Shown piece by piece: positions 1 through 10,324 of a stretch of 64,000 nt of DNA (within the stretch, counting starts at the first letter, position 1; every line of letters begins with the position of its first letter). The position numbers and the translations under genes were made by a program. The notes below the pieces were generated by a model. The model ran no database searches. It was not told where the DNA came from and saw nothing but the letters and a program-made list of their open reading frames with translations. The DNA lies in the NCBI RefSeq assembly GCF_000284335.1, contig NC_017096.1, positions 1,494,104 through 1,558,103 on the forward strand, in the 5' to 3' direction. This DNA is from Caldisericum exile AZM16c01. Lineage in GTDB: Bacteria > Caldisericota > Caldisericia > Caldisericales > Caldisericaceae.

Positions 1-2
1 AG

Positions 3-179
3 AAAACAAGAATTGGAAGTAAGGTATCAAAGAAATACGACAAACCCAAGACACCCTATCAAAGGATTCTTGAATGTGAGTTAGTATCTGAAGAAATAAA
101 GAAGAATCTCAGGAGAATGTATGAAACACTAAATCCTCTTTTACTTAAAAGAGACTTAGATATACTGATTTTCCTTTGA
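3..179 (+). CDS. 3' end of a DDE/integrase-core transposase (partial)
   Basis: An open frame enters from the left edge and stops at TGA 177-179, giving 58 residues. It includes KYDKPKTPYQRIL followed by a basic helix and LNPLLLKRDLDILI. This resembles the C-terminal tail of integrase-core insertion-sequence transposases (IS481/ISNCY-like), where a Y-D-x-P-x-T-P-Y-Q-R motif follows the catalytic domain. The catalytic triad lies outside the window, so the copy may be intact or broken. The IS end would be expected in the roughly 80 AT-rich bases after the stop, but no inverted repeat can be matched from one end alone. Confidence 0.6.
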   Translation, partial: KTRIGSKVSKKYDKPKTPYQRILECELVSEEIKKNLRRMYETLNPLLLKRDLDILIFL

Positions 180-257
180 CTCAGAATAATTTCAAGTAGA
201 ATTGCTTGAAAAAGTTAGCAATTAAAAACGTGCTAAAAAAATTAGGTAAGGGATCAT

Positions 258-1327
258 ATATCTCAAACATAAATTTTCAAACTTTTTGGGAAACTTGCAG
301 AAATCCTAAATAAAAAGGCAGGCATTGAAGCCTGCCTTGATAGGTAGTTATTACAAGTTAGGTTGGATTATGGTATGTAGTAGATTGTTATGGTCTTTGA
401 TTGAGAGTCGTAGTCTACAACCATGCCAAGGGATTCAGAGACAAATCTCAAGGGGATGTAGGTTCTACCGTTTATGATTTGAGGAGCAACATCAAGGGTT
501 CTCTTGTTTCCATCAACATAGGCATAGGTTTTGCCAATATAGAGGATTACTGAGTGGCCGTTTAGTTCTATGGTTACTTTCTGTTCTTTTGCATCCCACA
601 GGACTTTGCCACCAAGAGATTCAATGAGAGTTCTTATGGGGATAAGGGTTCTACCGTTTTGGATGATGGGTTTACTTCCTTGGGTATCGATGTTTTTGGT
701 GATGGTGTAGTCAATGGTAATGGTTGGGGAGTTTATGGTAAGGGTTACGATATGGGATCTCTTTGTTTGTTGAGGTTGAGTATAGGTTATTGTAAGGGTT
801 TTGGTAACCTTGTTGCCCATATTATCTTCTGCGGTTAATGTTATGGTGTTTGTGCCTTGAGAAAGTGTAAGAGTTGTTTCAAAGTTTCCTTCAAGGGTTA
901 CAGGAACAGGAATATCATTTATGATAAGGGACCTTACACCTGAAACAGTATCTATCAATGTGCCTTTAAGAGTTAGAGAATTGGTTGATGTTGTTTGTGG
1001 AATATCTGGAAGGATAACTGTTGGTGGTTTTGTATCAACGAGCACTTTGAAGGATTTGGAGGTATAGTTTCCTACTGTATCATAGACTATTACTTCAACA
1101 GTATTTAGTCCATCAGGAAGGGCTATTGTTGGATCAAGGTTGTTTTTATCAATTACTACAATGCCATTTACTTTTACAACCATTCGTGCTATACCTGATT
1201 CATCAGTTGCAGAGACTGTGAATGTTAGTGAATTATCTTTGAGTTTAAGTGTTGTATTAGGTGAATCAAGGTTAATACCATTTATGGTTGGAAGAGTTAC
1301 TGTAGGTGGAGTGGTGTCAGGGAGCTT
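258..1327 (-). repeat. 1,070-bp cassette repeat, copy A
   Basis: This segment matches 4830-5899 at a constant offset of 4,572 bp, and I saw no mismatch reading line by line. It encodes the last 319 residues of the upstream protease (two Ig-like modules and the copper-amine-oxidase-like tail), the stop codon, the 3' untranslated stretch and the terminator. Identity ends at 1327/1328 at the domain junction and at 257/258 downstream of the terminator. Confidence 0.95.
311..338 (-). terminator. Rho-independent terminator of the protease gene
   Basis: A 9-bp stem AAGGCAGGC/GCCTGCCTT with a 6-nt loop is followed on the minus strand by a run of T. It lies 30 bp past the stop codon of the S8 protease gene. 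The same terminator recurs in cassette copy B. Confidence 0.85.
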
Positions 1328-4300
1328 AAGAACATTAACTTTAAATTGTTTTGAATCTTCCCTTCCAAATGAATCTGCAACCTTTATTGTAAAGATAAAT
1401 ACTTTATCTTGATCATCAATGGATGGTGTGAAATTAAATGTATTTCCTGAAATTCCATACTTGCCGTTTGGTTTTGGCGATACAGTCGGAACAGAATAGC
1501 TGTAAGGCGCAACTCCTCCCGATACACTAAGCGTTGCGGAAACAGTTTGACCTACACTTATAGTTGCTTCAGTTGGATTTATTGTAAGAACAGGGTTACT
1601 TCCAAAGCCCATATTCCAAGCATTGTCAATTGCGATAACATAAATTTCACTTGTATTTTCACCTGCAGGAATAGTAAAGGAGTTCTGTGTAGGTGAGACA
1701 ATAGCAAAACCACTTGTCCACTCAATATCAAATCCCCAAATGCCTGAAGAAGGCTCTGAGTCTAATGCACTCCATGTAACAGTAACAGATCCATCTGGAT
1801 TTGTTGTTGTAGTCCAACTTGTTGATGGTGCAACTCTATCAAGTGAAACGGGGAAGTCAACTATATGTGGTGCATCATAATTTGCCTTATTAAACATCTT
1901 TTGTGGTGTAGCTTTTATTACAAGGTGGTATTTTCCGTCAGGCACAGAATTTCCATTTGCATCTGTTCCATCCCACCAGAAAGGTTGCCCAGTCCATGGA
2001 TTGGCAAAGTACCATAACCACCCATCAAGCGCATAATAAGGGTCTTTATACATCCAATCAACAGAATCAATTGTCTTTACAAGATTGTTAGAATTATCTC
2101 TTATCTCAATTGTCACATTTTGAGCATTTCTAAGCAAACCAAAGTTTGCTTCAAGATAATAAGAATTAGTATTAACTGCTATTGCATTTCTGTCAGGATT
2201 TCCATAAAAATCAATACCTGTAAAATACCAATGGCTACCATCTGTAAATTCAGGCCATGTATCAAAATAACTCTCGCCATACCACCACCAAATAAGGTTA
2301 TATGGATCATCTGCGGGTGGGTCAATTATTGGATTAAAGTCCCAAGCGTTTTCATCTGTAAACTGATTCCACTTACCAAGCACACCCATATAAGGCATAT
2401 GGAGCTCAGGAAGAGTTGGATCTGTTGGCACAAATTTTATGAATCCCTCAACATAATTCACATAGTAGTCAAGTATATAACCGTAAAAGTAAAGGGTTTG
2501 CTGCGTGCAATTTGTTGCATCAATTGTTATCGTAACAAATGCAACACCATTTGCAGGAACCGTAACTGTTGAAGGACTTGCGGAAATTGTTGCACCAGGT
2601 AATACTCTTGCTCTCATTACATAATCAACTGTCTGGACATAACCTGGATTAACTGTATATGTAGCAGGTGTAGATGTTGTATTTCTCAATCTTAAGGTAA
2701 AGGAAATTGGTTGATTTTTGTAATTTGTTTGTTCTCCTAATGCAACATAGGGAAGTTCCGTTGGCATTGGTATTTCACCTTTAGGGCTAAAATGCGTTAC
2801 AAGAACCGGAGTTTTCACAGCAGACTTTACATCTACCCTTCCTGCGCCAACAAGGTGAGGTGAATAGTAAACGCCCGTTGAAGGATCTGTTATCAATTTT
2901 GCTGTGTTCATTAAAGCAGTTTTAATATCTGAAACTTGCCAATTAGGATGAACCTGCTTTACAAGTGCTGCTGCAGAAGCAACATGAGGTGCAGCCATTG
3001 ATGTGCCTGAATAATTTGCATAACTCCCCTGAGCAACAGGAACTGTTGACCAAATGCCACCACCAGGTGCAGTTATTTCAGGCTTGAAAGACAAATCAGG
3101 AGCAGGTCCCCATGAGGAGAAACTAACCATAGTATCTACAAGTTGTGGAACATCTGCATAGGTATTTGACCTAAATCCTACCCTACCGCCACCCGTCTCA
3201 CCGTTTACTGCGTAAGGAAGTAAAGCTTCACCATCAGCCTTACTAATGAATACTGCAGGAATTGATGGTTGACCATCTGTTGCCATTGTAAGATAACCAG
3301 TTGTATTATTGAAAATAATTACTCCAATTGCACCGGCATTATAAGCATTTTGAATTTTAGTTAAGAAGGTATAATTTCCCCTCCTAATTAATGCGATTTT
3401 TCCAGAAACTTCTGGTGGAAACTCAGAGGAACCACCATATCCACAGTAAACATACTCGTATCCCTGTCCATTATTATCCCCAAGTGTTGTAATTGGATCG
3501 GGTGAACCAGATCCTACGGTATATGCATAGTTTACTTCAGGAGTAGGAGCAATTCTTGTGAGTGCAGGATATCTTGAATAACTATTATAACTTGCTGCAA
3601 CTGACATTGCAGATGGAGTAATAGAAGGAGAACCAACCGAAGCCCAATCAGGAATATATTGATACCTATATGATGTACCAAACGTATTTGCATAAGCCCA
3701 ATATGAGTTTCCCGCAGAAAGGGATACAAACACACCAGTTCCTATACAACGTTCTATTGCCATATGTTCAATATCAAAAGGATCTACAAATCCGTAAGGG
3801 CTCCCGAACGACATGTTAACTGCTGTAACCTTTGGATGTTTTCCTTCAGGGCCGTTATCAAGGTTATCTGGATCTCCCATATAATCAAAGGCTCTTGCTA
3901 TATCAATACCAGTAGCATAACCTTCACCACCTTTAACAATCTTTGCAACCACAAGTTTTGCCTTAGGTGCAACACCTTTTACAACACCATCTGCTGCCAT
4001 AATACCTGCAACATGTGTGCCATGGCCCTGCAAATCCATTGGATCAGAATCATTGTCACCGAAATCGTATCCTGCAACTACTTTTGAGGTTGGAAAACCA
4101 TGGTTTGTACCATCGCCGCCAAAATCTGGATGAGTATAATCAATTCCCGTATCAACAACTCCTAAATATAAGCCACTTCCATCAGCACCATAATTAGACC
4201 ACACATCAGTTGCCCCAATTAATGGAACACTATAATTTAGTTCAACTTTATAAACATTGGAGAAGTGAACTCTGTCTTTCCCAAGCGCTTTGTAGAGTTT

Positions 4301-4741
4301 TAGAAGGTCTTTTACTTTGACATCAAACCCAATAGCGTTTGCAACCACATAAAGTTCTCTTTTATTTGATACATTGGCACCAGATTGCGAAATTGCCGAT
4401 TCAATTGAAGCATGTTCTGATTTTAAATCAGATAGTGATGCCTTTCCTGTAATTAAAGGATCTTTGCTACCGGGGACATAGACTGTTACTTTATCGTCTC
4501 CGCTCTTTACATTGTAAGCCTTTATAACATCCTTTGGAAGTTCAACACCATCAATAACATCGAAATTTGCCTCAACTTTTGGATGCTGTTTTGCTTGTAG
4601 TTTTTTATCAAGGTACTCAATTACATGAGACTTGGCAACAGAAATTATACTGCTTCCATCATTTGCTTTTGTAAATGAATAGCCAGGCAAAAGTGCAAGC
4701 ACAAACACTAAAACAAGCAACAACGAAACTAATTTTTTCAT
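368..4741 (-). CDS. Secreted subtilisin-like serine protease with PA, Ig-like and stalk domains
   Basis: Predicted extracellular endopeptidase of family S8, 1,457 residues. The chosen ATG follows AAAGGAGG with good spacing and begins a classical signal peptide (MKKLVSLLLVLVFVLALLPG); the frame stays open 18 codons further upstream but without a ribosome site. Visible parts: an I9-like propeptide; catalytic Asp197 (VVDTGIDYTHPDFGG), His240 (GHGTHVAGI) and Ser582 (GTSMAAPHVA); a PA insert at about 410-520 between His and Ser; Fn3-like domains; two Ig-like modules; and a C-terminal copper-amine-oxidase N-domain-like pair (NGRTLIPIR, NGRTYIPLRF). Such tails usually act as surface-attachment or stalk domains, not oxidases. 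The last 319 residues are identical to those of the neighbouring secreted protein. A TATAAT box lies at 4784-4789 on the minus strand. Confidence 0.9.
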   Translation of the reverse strand: MKKLVSLLLVLVFVLALLPGYSFTKANDGSSIISVAKSHVIEYLDKKLQAKQHPKVEANFDVIDGVELPKDVIKAYNVKSGDDKVTVYVPGSKDPLITGKASLSDLKSEHASIESAISQSGANVSNKRELYVVANAIGFDVKVKDLLKLYKALGKDRVHFSNVYKVELNYSVPLIGATDVWSNYGADGSGLYLGVVDTGIDYTHPDFGGDGTNHGFPTSKVVAGYDFGDNDSDPMDLQGHGTHVAGIMAADGVVKGVAPKAKLVVAKIVKGGEGYATGIDIARAFDYMGDPDNLDNGPEGKHPKVTAVNMSFGSPYGFVDPFDIEHMAIERCIGTGVFVSLSAGNSYWAYANTFGTSYRYQYIPDWASVGSPSITPSAMSVAASYNSYSRYPALTRIAPTPEVNYAYTVGSGSPDPITTLGDNNGQGYEYVYCGYGGSSEFPPEVSGKIALIRRGNYTFLTKIQNAYNAGAIGVIIFNNTTGYLTMATDGQPSIPAVFISKADGEALLPYAVNGETGGGRVGFRSNTYADVPQLVDTMVSFSSWGPAPDLSFKPEITAPGGGIWSTVPVAQGSYANYSGTSMAAPHVASAAALVKQVHPNWQVSDIKTALMNTAKLITDPSTGVYYSPHLVGAGRVDVKSAVKTPVLVTHFSPKGEIPMPTELPYVALGEQTNYKNQPISFTLRLRNTTSTPATYTVNPGYVQTVDYVMRARVLPGATISASPSTVTVPANGVAFVTITIDATNCTQQTLYFYGYILDYYVNYVEGFIKFVPTDPTLPELHMPYMGVLGKWNQFTDENAWDFNPIIDPPADDPYNLIWWWYGESYFDTWPEFTDGSHWYFTGIDFYGNPDRNAIAVNTNSYYLEANFGLLRNAQNVTIEIRDNSNNLVKTIDSVDWMYKDPYYALDGWLWYFANPWTGQPFWWDGTDANGNSVPDGKYHLVIKATPQKMFNKANYDAPHIVDFPVSLDRVAPSTSWTTTTNPDGSVTVTWSALDSEPSSGIWGFDIEWTSGFAIVSPTQNSFTIPAGENTSEIYVIAIDNAWNMGFGSNPVLTINPTEATISVGQTVSATLSVSGGVAPYSYSVPTVSPKPNGKYGISGNTFNFTPSIDDQDKVFIFTIKVADSFGREDSKQFKVNVLKLPDTTPPTVTLPTINGINLDSPNTTLKLKDNSLTFTVSATDESGIARMVVKVNGIVVIDKNNLDPTIALPDGLNTVEVIVYDTVGNYTSKSFKVLVDTKPPTVILPDIPQTTSTNSLTLKGTLIDTVSGVRSLIINDIPVPVTLEGNFETTLTLSQGTNTITLTAEDNMGNKVTKTLTITYTQPQQTKRSHIVTLTINSPTITIDYTITKNIDTQGSKPIIQNGRTLIPIRTLIESLGGKVLWDAKEQKVTIELNGHSVILYIGKTYAYVDGNKRTLDVAPQIINGRTYIPLRFVSESLGMVVDYDSQSKTITIYYIP

Positions 4742-4829
4742 AGCACCTCCTTTAATAATTGTTCTTTTTTTACTACTATAAATATTATACTCCATTGAAA
4801 AAATTATAACTGTAAAAAAATCAAAGTCA

Positions 4830-5899
4830 ATATCTCAAACATAAATTTTCAAACTTTTTGGGAAACTTGCAGAAATCCTAAATAAAAAGGCAGGCATTGA
4901 AGCCTGCCTTGATAGGTAGTTATTACAAGTTAGGTTGGATTATGGTATGTAGTAGATTGTTATGGTCTTTGATTGAGAGTCGTAGTCTACAACCATGCCA
5001 AGGGATTCAGAGACAAATCTCAAGGGGATGTAGGTTCTACCGTTTATGATTTGAGGAGCAACATCAAGGGTTCTCTTGTTTCCATCAACATAGGCATAGG
5101 TTTTGCCAATATAGAGGATTACTGAGTGGCCGTTTAGTTCTATGGTTACTTTCTGTTCTTTTGCATCCCACAGGACTTTGCCACCAAGAGATTCAATGAG
5201 AGTTCTTATGGGGATAAGGGTTCTACCGTTTTGGATGATGGGTTTACTTCCTTGGGTATCGATGTTTTTGGTGATGGTGTAGTCAATGGTAATGGTTGGG
5301 GAGTTTATGGTAAGGGTTACGATATGGGATCTCTTTGTTTGTTGAGGTTGAGTATAGGTTATTGTAAGGGTTTTGGTAACCTTGTTGCCCATATTATCTT
5401 CTGCGGTTAATGTTATGGTGTTTGTGCCTTGAGAAAGTGTAAGAGTTGTTTCAAAGTTTCCTTCAAGGGTTACAGGAACAGGAATATCATTTATGATAAG
5501 GGACCTTACACCTGAAACAGTATCTATCAATGTGCCTTTAAGAGTTAGAGAATTGGTTGATGTTGTTTGTGGAATATCTGGAAGGATAACTGTTGGTGGT
5601 TTTGTATCAACGAGCACTTTGAAGGATTTGGAGGTATAGTTTCCTACTGTATCATAGACTATTACTTCAACAGTATTTAGTCCATCAGGAAGGGCTATTG
5701 TTGGATCAAGGTTGTTTTTATCAATTACTACAATGCCATTTACTTTTACAACCATTCGTGCTATACCTGATTCATCAGTTGCAGAGACTGTGAATGTTAG
5801 TGAATTATCTTTGAGTTTAAGTGTTGTATTAGGTGAATCAAGGTTAATACCATTTATGGTTGGAAGAGTTACTGTAGGTGGAGTGGTGTCAGGGAGCTT
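4830..5899 (-). repeat. 1,070-bp cassette repeat, copy B
   Basis: Second copy of 258-1327, in direct orientation and identical by eye. It supplies the last 319 residues, stop codon and terminator of the phospholipase-D-like secreted protein. The sequence diverges abruptly at 5900, immediately before the KLPDTTPPTV junction. Confidence 0.95.
4883..4910 (-). terminator. Rho-independent terminator in cassette copy B
   Basis: Same 9-bp stem, 6-nt loop and T-run as at 311-338, 30 bp beyond the stop of the large secreted protein at 4940. Confidence 0.85.
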
Positions 5900-8800
5900 C
5901 ATAAACTCAACAGAAATCGTATGGTTAGAGGTAATATTAGTAAATGTATATGTCATCTTAAAAGAATTTGTTATGTTAATTGGAGATCCATCGACTAAAA
6001 CTTTGTAGATAAAGTATCCAGGATTTGCTTTAATGGTGAAAGATTGACTGCCACCGTAAGGAATGGAAATAGATCCCAAAGGAGTTATGGAGCCGAAGGA
6101 AGAGTTGTTAACAGAAGAAACCACAAAATACAAAGTTCCTGGATTGCTACTAAGTGGAGTTCCGCCGGAGACTGCCCAGTCGTAGGCAAATGCTTTGTAG
6201 AAGTATTCAAAACCTGCATTTGATTGGATGATGATACCAAGTTCACGGTTTGCACGAGAAGAGTTTTCTGAGCCGTTAATTGAGGAAATATTTACATAAC
6301 CTTTACCACCGATACGAGCAAGGAACATCTTGTTATGTATTGGATAAGAGCCATTACCAGAGGTTGGATTTCCGAGAAGCACATGTATGTTAGGATTATT
6401 AAGACTATCCAAGTAATTCTTGGTTGGTGTATTTGTTGAAGCACTATTTACGCTATCAAGCAGGATATATACCTGCGCACCACGGTTTGCAGCATTAATG
6501 AGTGCTTGAAGTCTTGGGTTGATGTAACTACTGGATGGCCCCCAGTATAAATATTCATATTGATTTTCATCAATAACAATATCTCCTGCTCCTGCCCTAT
6601 TAATCAAACCTATAATTCCTTCTGTTGCTTTAATTGAGGTATCAGGCGATTGAATAAGTTCAAGTTCCTCATACTCCGTTACGGTAAGAGGTTGCGGTTG
6701 CACAGGATAGTAACCAGATGGATTATCCATTGCAGGCGGAGTGTATCCAGAAGGAGGCGCATCTGTTAGAGGATTATATGGTGATACATCATAATAGCCA
6801 ATATTAAAATCATGATTAAAGATTTTCAAAACTCCCTGAACAATGACTGGATCATTTGTAAGTATTGTTGCACCTCTATTTCCTGCTGTGCCATCAGAAA
6901 GGTCATCACAAGGCATTGAACTTCTTGTGAGGTTATCTGCAGAGATAAATACTTTGCTATCATCAATAATTATTGTCTTAATATGGACGTTATTGTATCT
7001 ATCGTGTGGATATGGTGAGTTGGATGGGTTTCTCAGGAAGTATGCAGTTCCGCCTTTATTTACGACTTGTGTTACAAACCATCTTACTTGATCGTATGTC
7101 CCACCAGTTGCACCGTATACTTGACCGTCCATAAGCACCTTAACCTGCACTCCTGCATCCATTCTGTTAAGAATTTCCTGCATAAGTTCAAGACTTGTTA
7201 TAGTATAAAGTTCAATCTTAATAGATGATTGAGCAGACCTTATAGCATCTCTTAAAGCATAGAAAGCATTGTCTGGAGAAAGGGCAAATGTTGTTGTTAC
7301 AACGCCTGAATGTTTCACAGTTGTAGGGAAAAGATCCCATGTATCCCAGCCTGGGTACATTATCTTGCAACCACCGATTGGCTCGTTTGGATCCCAAGAC
7401 CAGTCTGATGCGGTATTTGTATCAGGAATTGGCTTTCCTGTTGTCTCATCGAGTTTTCTATAGGCAATATCGCCTTCAGGTGAGATGTATGAAGCAAAGA
7501 TATAAGGAGTAATCTTTGATCCAATCCAGCCAGTGTTAGCATAGTCAGAATTTCCCCATACTACTATGTCCACAATACTGTTTGAACTATCAAACATTGC
7601 ACACTCATCACCGTTGTTATCGAAAATAGGGAACGTGCCATTAACATCGGTTAGATTTGGAACCGTAGAGTCTGTATCTTTGCCGTATTCAAAATTCGGC
7701 TTAAATCCAAATTCATTGTAAAATTCAGTTGCTTCTCTTGCAACCCAAATTCTTGTATCCGGTGCGATATAAGTGTCCTGTGGGAATTGTATTGTGCCTT
7801 CGAAATCTGTAATCGTATAGTTAGAAATATCCACAGTTGCAGAACCTGTATTCATAAGGCAAACTGCTTCACCTTTCTCATTTATGCCTTGTTCAAGCGA
7901 ATTATACATAACTGCAAAAATCTTTAATGAAGTATCTTGTGATGTTGTAAACGGTGTTGTAGGAGACGGAGATTGGAACGTTACTGTTGCAAACTGGAAT
8001 GTATAATCAGTGCCCATTGTATAACCATTGGTATCTTTAATGTTTTTAGAAACGGTTACTGTAATTCCAATATCATATGGAAGACTCCCACTTGGAGTAA
8101 AAGTGATCGTGAAAGTATTATTATCATATGAAACACTACCGCCAATTTGATTTCCGGAAGAATCTTTCACGATGATGCTTGAGTTATCAATGCTTGTAGG
8201 ATCAAGTGCTCTATCAAATGTTACACTAATCGTAGAATTCATTGAAACTCCAGTTGCGTTATTTACAGGGTTTGTTGAGACAATTTGAGGCTTGTTAAGC
8301 AGGATATCGCTTTGATATCTTGGTTGAATCTGGTAATTAGAACTATACTGCCCAAGGAAACCTGTAACGGTTATACTATCTCCAACAAGTATATTTGAGG
8401 TATTAATACCGGTTGAAGAATATACGTAAACTTGCCTGTCGTTTGTTCCATCAGTTAAAACAATAGTTATATTTGTTGTGCCGCTCTTTGACTTTACCGT
8501 GCCAGTTACCTTAACAAGGAACCCTTCGTATGATTCACCAACTTGATCAAGTGCAAGAGTAATTGGATCAGGGCAAGTGCCTGGACCAATTCGGTTAATA
8601 TAGCTTACAGGAGAAAGTTCAAGCAGGTTATTGTAATTGTAAAGTGTTCCTTTTACTTCAACTACATCGCCAAGAGATATACCTGTTGGCTGAGTTGAAG
8701 GATAAATATATATACCACCAGTTGAATCTTGGATTGCAAAACCTCTGTTAAATGTTCCTGGAACAACAGTTACATTACCTCTTATGTATACGGTTGTACC

Positions 8801-10324
8801 TAAGGGCTTTGCTCTTGCTTCAGCAATCGTTATTGGAAGTTCAACAGTTGTAAATGACCATGAGTAATCAGCACCCATAAGATTGCCGCTTGTATCCTTT
8901 ATAGAGCCTGAAAGTGTTGCAGTATATGTTGTGTTTGAAGAAAGATTAGACGAAGGTGTAAATGTTGCAGTTTTGGAAGAAGAATCATAAGAAACTGTCC
9001 CAGAAACAGAATTGTTTGAAGAGTCTTTTAATGTAAATGATGAGGTTGTAAGTGTTGAGGTATCAATGTCTTTATCAAAAGTTGCAGAAATAGTTGTATC
9101 AACTGCTACACCTGTTGCACCGTCAACAGGGTTAGTTGAGAGAACCTTAGGGCCTGCACTTTGGGTAGTAAATGAGATGGAGTAATCCGAAGGCATTGGA
9201 TTTCCTAAGGAATCCTTCACACCATTACTTCCACCTAAAATTGTAAATGTATAAGTTGTTGTTATATTTAGATAAGAAGAAGGAGAAAATGTAACTGTAT
9301 TAGTAGATGATTCAAAACTTACACTTCCAGAAACTGGATTACCTGAGGAGTCTTTAAGAATAATCGTATTTACATTTATGGTAGAAGAATCCATTGCTTT
9401 CGTAAAGACTGCTTTCACGGTGGTATTTAATGGAACATTTGTTGCTCCATCTGAAGGTGTCGTAGAAAATACAGATGGAGGATAACTTGTTTGAGTTCCA
9501 TTTATAGTGACATTCGAGGTGGTTTGTCCTGCTTTTACAAAGACATCTGTTGTTGCGTTTCCAATTTTAGTATTTGTTGAAGGATCCCACACCTCAACAG
9601 TGTATCCTGTACCAACAGGTGCTGCAACTTTGAAATAGCCAGGAGTTGAAGAATAGCCTTCATTAACACCATTATCCTCAGTCATATAAATGCCAATGAT
9701 AGTGCCGGAAGAGTTCTTCACTACCACTGGGCAGTTTGAGGCAGGTGTAGTTCCGTCAATTTGGTAAGCAATTCCTTCAATCCAACCGCCATCTGTATCT
9801 ACCCAGGATGGAGGAGTAAACCCTGAAATACGCATATTCATCATATGAACAGAATTGTAAGTTCCCGTTATCTGAGTAGTTGTATTACTTGTAAGATAGG
9901 CTCTAAATCTTATGTTAGGTAAAGTGCCGTAATCCTTATCAATCCTTGATTTTACAAATACCCAGCCAGACCAATTGCCAGAACTATCTGTTGTTATAAC
10001 AGGATGTCCTGATGTTGAACTTGGAGAACTTGAAGTTGTCGGAACCCACTGAGATGTTGAAGCATTCCAAATGTAGCTACCAGAAGGATTAGTGCCATAG
10101 TAATAGTAGGCATTTAAATAGTAGTTTGCATTAGGGTTTGCTCCGGTAATCGTTAAGTAATAAGCAACAGGTGTTCCAGAATTCTGCGTCCCATCGTAAG
10201 GTGCATAATAAAATGGAAAAGAACAAGATAAGGACGCAGCTCCCTTTACTACATTTCCAAGCGGTGCAATGAGAGAGACAACCATTGCAATCGCAACCAT
10301 TACAGCAAAGGCTTTATTTCTCAT
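4940..10324 (-). CDS. Giant secreted protein: SbsA-type Ig, OB-fold, lamin-tail and two phospholipase-D domains
   Basis: 1,794 residues from an ATG preceded by GAAGGAGG and starting a signal peptide (MRNKAFAVMVAIAMVVSLIA). Order: beta-rich N-terminus; SbsA-like Ig (Big_5) modules near 285, 400 and 680 (each with a P-x-D/N-G/N-A-T core); an OB-fold near 500-600; a lamin-tail domain near 800-900; two phospholipase-D half-domains; a beta-repeat; then the shared 319-residue Ig/stalk cassette. The first HKD motif is canonical (H1114, K1116, D1121). The second keeps H1330 and K1332 but has Arg at 1337 in place of Asp. OB plus lamin-tail plus PLD is typical of secreted nucleases or phosphodiesterases, so extracellular nucleic acid or phospholipid hydrolysis is likely. 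The substrate cannot be told from sequence. Confidence 0.85.
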   Translation of the reverse strand: MRNKAFAVMVAIAMVVSLIAPLGNVVKGAASLSCSFPFYYAPYDGTQNSGTPVAYYLTITGANPNANYYLNAYYYYGTNPSGSYIWNASTSQWVPTTSSSPSSTSGHPVITTDSSGNWSGWVFVKSRIDKDYGTLPNIRFRAYLTSNTTTQITGTYNSVHMMNMRISGFTPPSWVDTDGGWIEGIAYQIDGTTPASNCPVVVKNSSGTIIGIYMTEDNGVNEGYSSTPGYFKVAAPVGTGYTVEVWDPSTNTKIGNATTDVFVKAGQTTSNVTINGTQTSYPPSVFSTTPSDGATNVPLNTTVKAVFTKAMDSSTINVNTIILKDSSGNPVSGSVSFESSTNTVTFSPSSYLNITTTYTFTILGGSNGVKDSLGNPMPSDYSISFTTQSAGPKVLSTNPVDGATGVAVDTTISATFDKDIDTSTLTTSSFTLKDSSNNSVSGTVSYDSSSKTATFTPSSNLSSNTTYTATLSGSIKDTSGNLMGADYSWSFTTVELPITIAEARAKPLGTTVYIRGNVTVVPGTFNRGFAIQDSTGGIYIYPSTQPTGISLGDVVEVKGTLYNYNNLLELSPVSYINRIGPGTCPDPITLALDQVGESYEGFLVKVTGTVKSKSGTTNITIVLTDGTNDRQVYVYSSTGINTSNILVGDSITVTGFLGQYSSNYQIQPRYQSDILLNKPQIVSTNPVNNATGVSMNSTISVTFDRALDPTSIDNSSIIVKDSSGNQIGGSVSYDNNTFTITFTPSGSLPYDIGITVTVSKNIKDTNGYTMGTDYTFQFATVTFQSPSPTTPFTTSQDTSLKIFAVMYNSLEQGINEKGEAVCLMNTGSATVDISNYTITDFEGTIQFPQDTYIAPDTRIWVAREATEFYNEFGFKPNFEYGKDTDSTVPNLTDVNGTFPIFDNNGDECAMFDSSNSIVDIVVWGNSDYANTGWIGSKITPYIFASYISPEGDIAYRKLDETTGKPIPDTNTASDWSWDPNEPIGGCKIMYPGWDTWDLFPTTVKHSGVVTTTFALSPDNAFYALRDAIRSAQSSIKIELYTITSLELMQEILNRMDAGVQVKVLMDGQVYGATGGTYDQVRWFVTQVVNKGGTAYFLRNPSNSPYPHDRYNNVHIKTIIIDDSKVFISADNLTRSSMPCDDLSDGTAGNRGATILTNDPVIVQGVLKIFNHDFNIGYYDVSPYNPLTDAPPSGYTPPAMDNPSGYYPVQPQPLTVTEYEELELIQSPDTSIKATEGIIGLINRAGAGDIVIDENQYEYLYWGPSSSYINPRLQALINAANRGAQVYILLDSVNSASTNTPTKNYLDSLNNPNIHVLLGNPTSGNGSYPIHNKMFLARIGGKGYVNISSINGSENSSRANRELGIIIQSNAGFEYFYKAFAYDWAVSGGTPLSSNPGTLYFVVSSVNNSSFGSITPLGSISIPYGGSQSFTIKANPGYFIYKVLVDGSPINITNSFKMTYTFTNITSNHTISVEFMKLPDTTPPTVTLPTINGINLDSPNTTLKLKDNSLTFTVSATDESGIARMVVKVNGIVVIDKNNLDPTIALPDGLNTVEVIVYDTVGNYTSKSFKVLVDTKPPTVILPDIPQTTSTNSLTLKGTLIDTVSGVRSLIINDIPVPVTLEGNFETTLTLSQGTNTITLTAEDNMGNKVTKTLTITYTQPQQTKRSHIVTLTINSPTITIDYTITKNIDTQGSKPIIQNGRTLIPIRTLIESLGGKVLWDAKEQKVTIELNGHSVILYIGKTYAYVDGNKRTLDVAPQIINGRTYIPLRFVSESLGMVVDYDSQSKTITIYYIP

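Noticed and set aside
368-700. Copper amine oxidase enzyme activity
   Set aside because: Only the N-domain-like stalk is present (NGRTLIPIR, NGRTYIPLRF); no catalytic oxidase domain or topaquinone motif exists in any of the three proteins.
3532-4197. Opposite-strand and shifted frames inside the large secreted protein genes
   Set aside because: They lie wholly within well-supported genes, lack ribosome sites and recognisable domains, and reflect low stop density.
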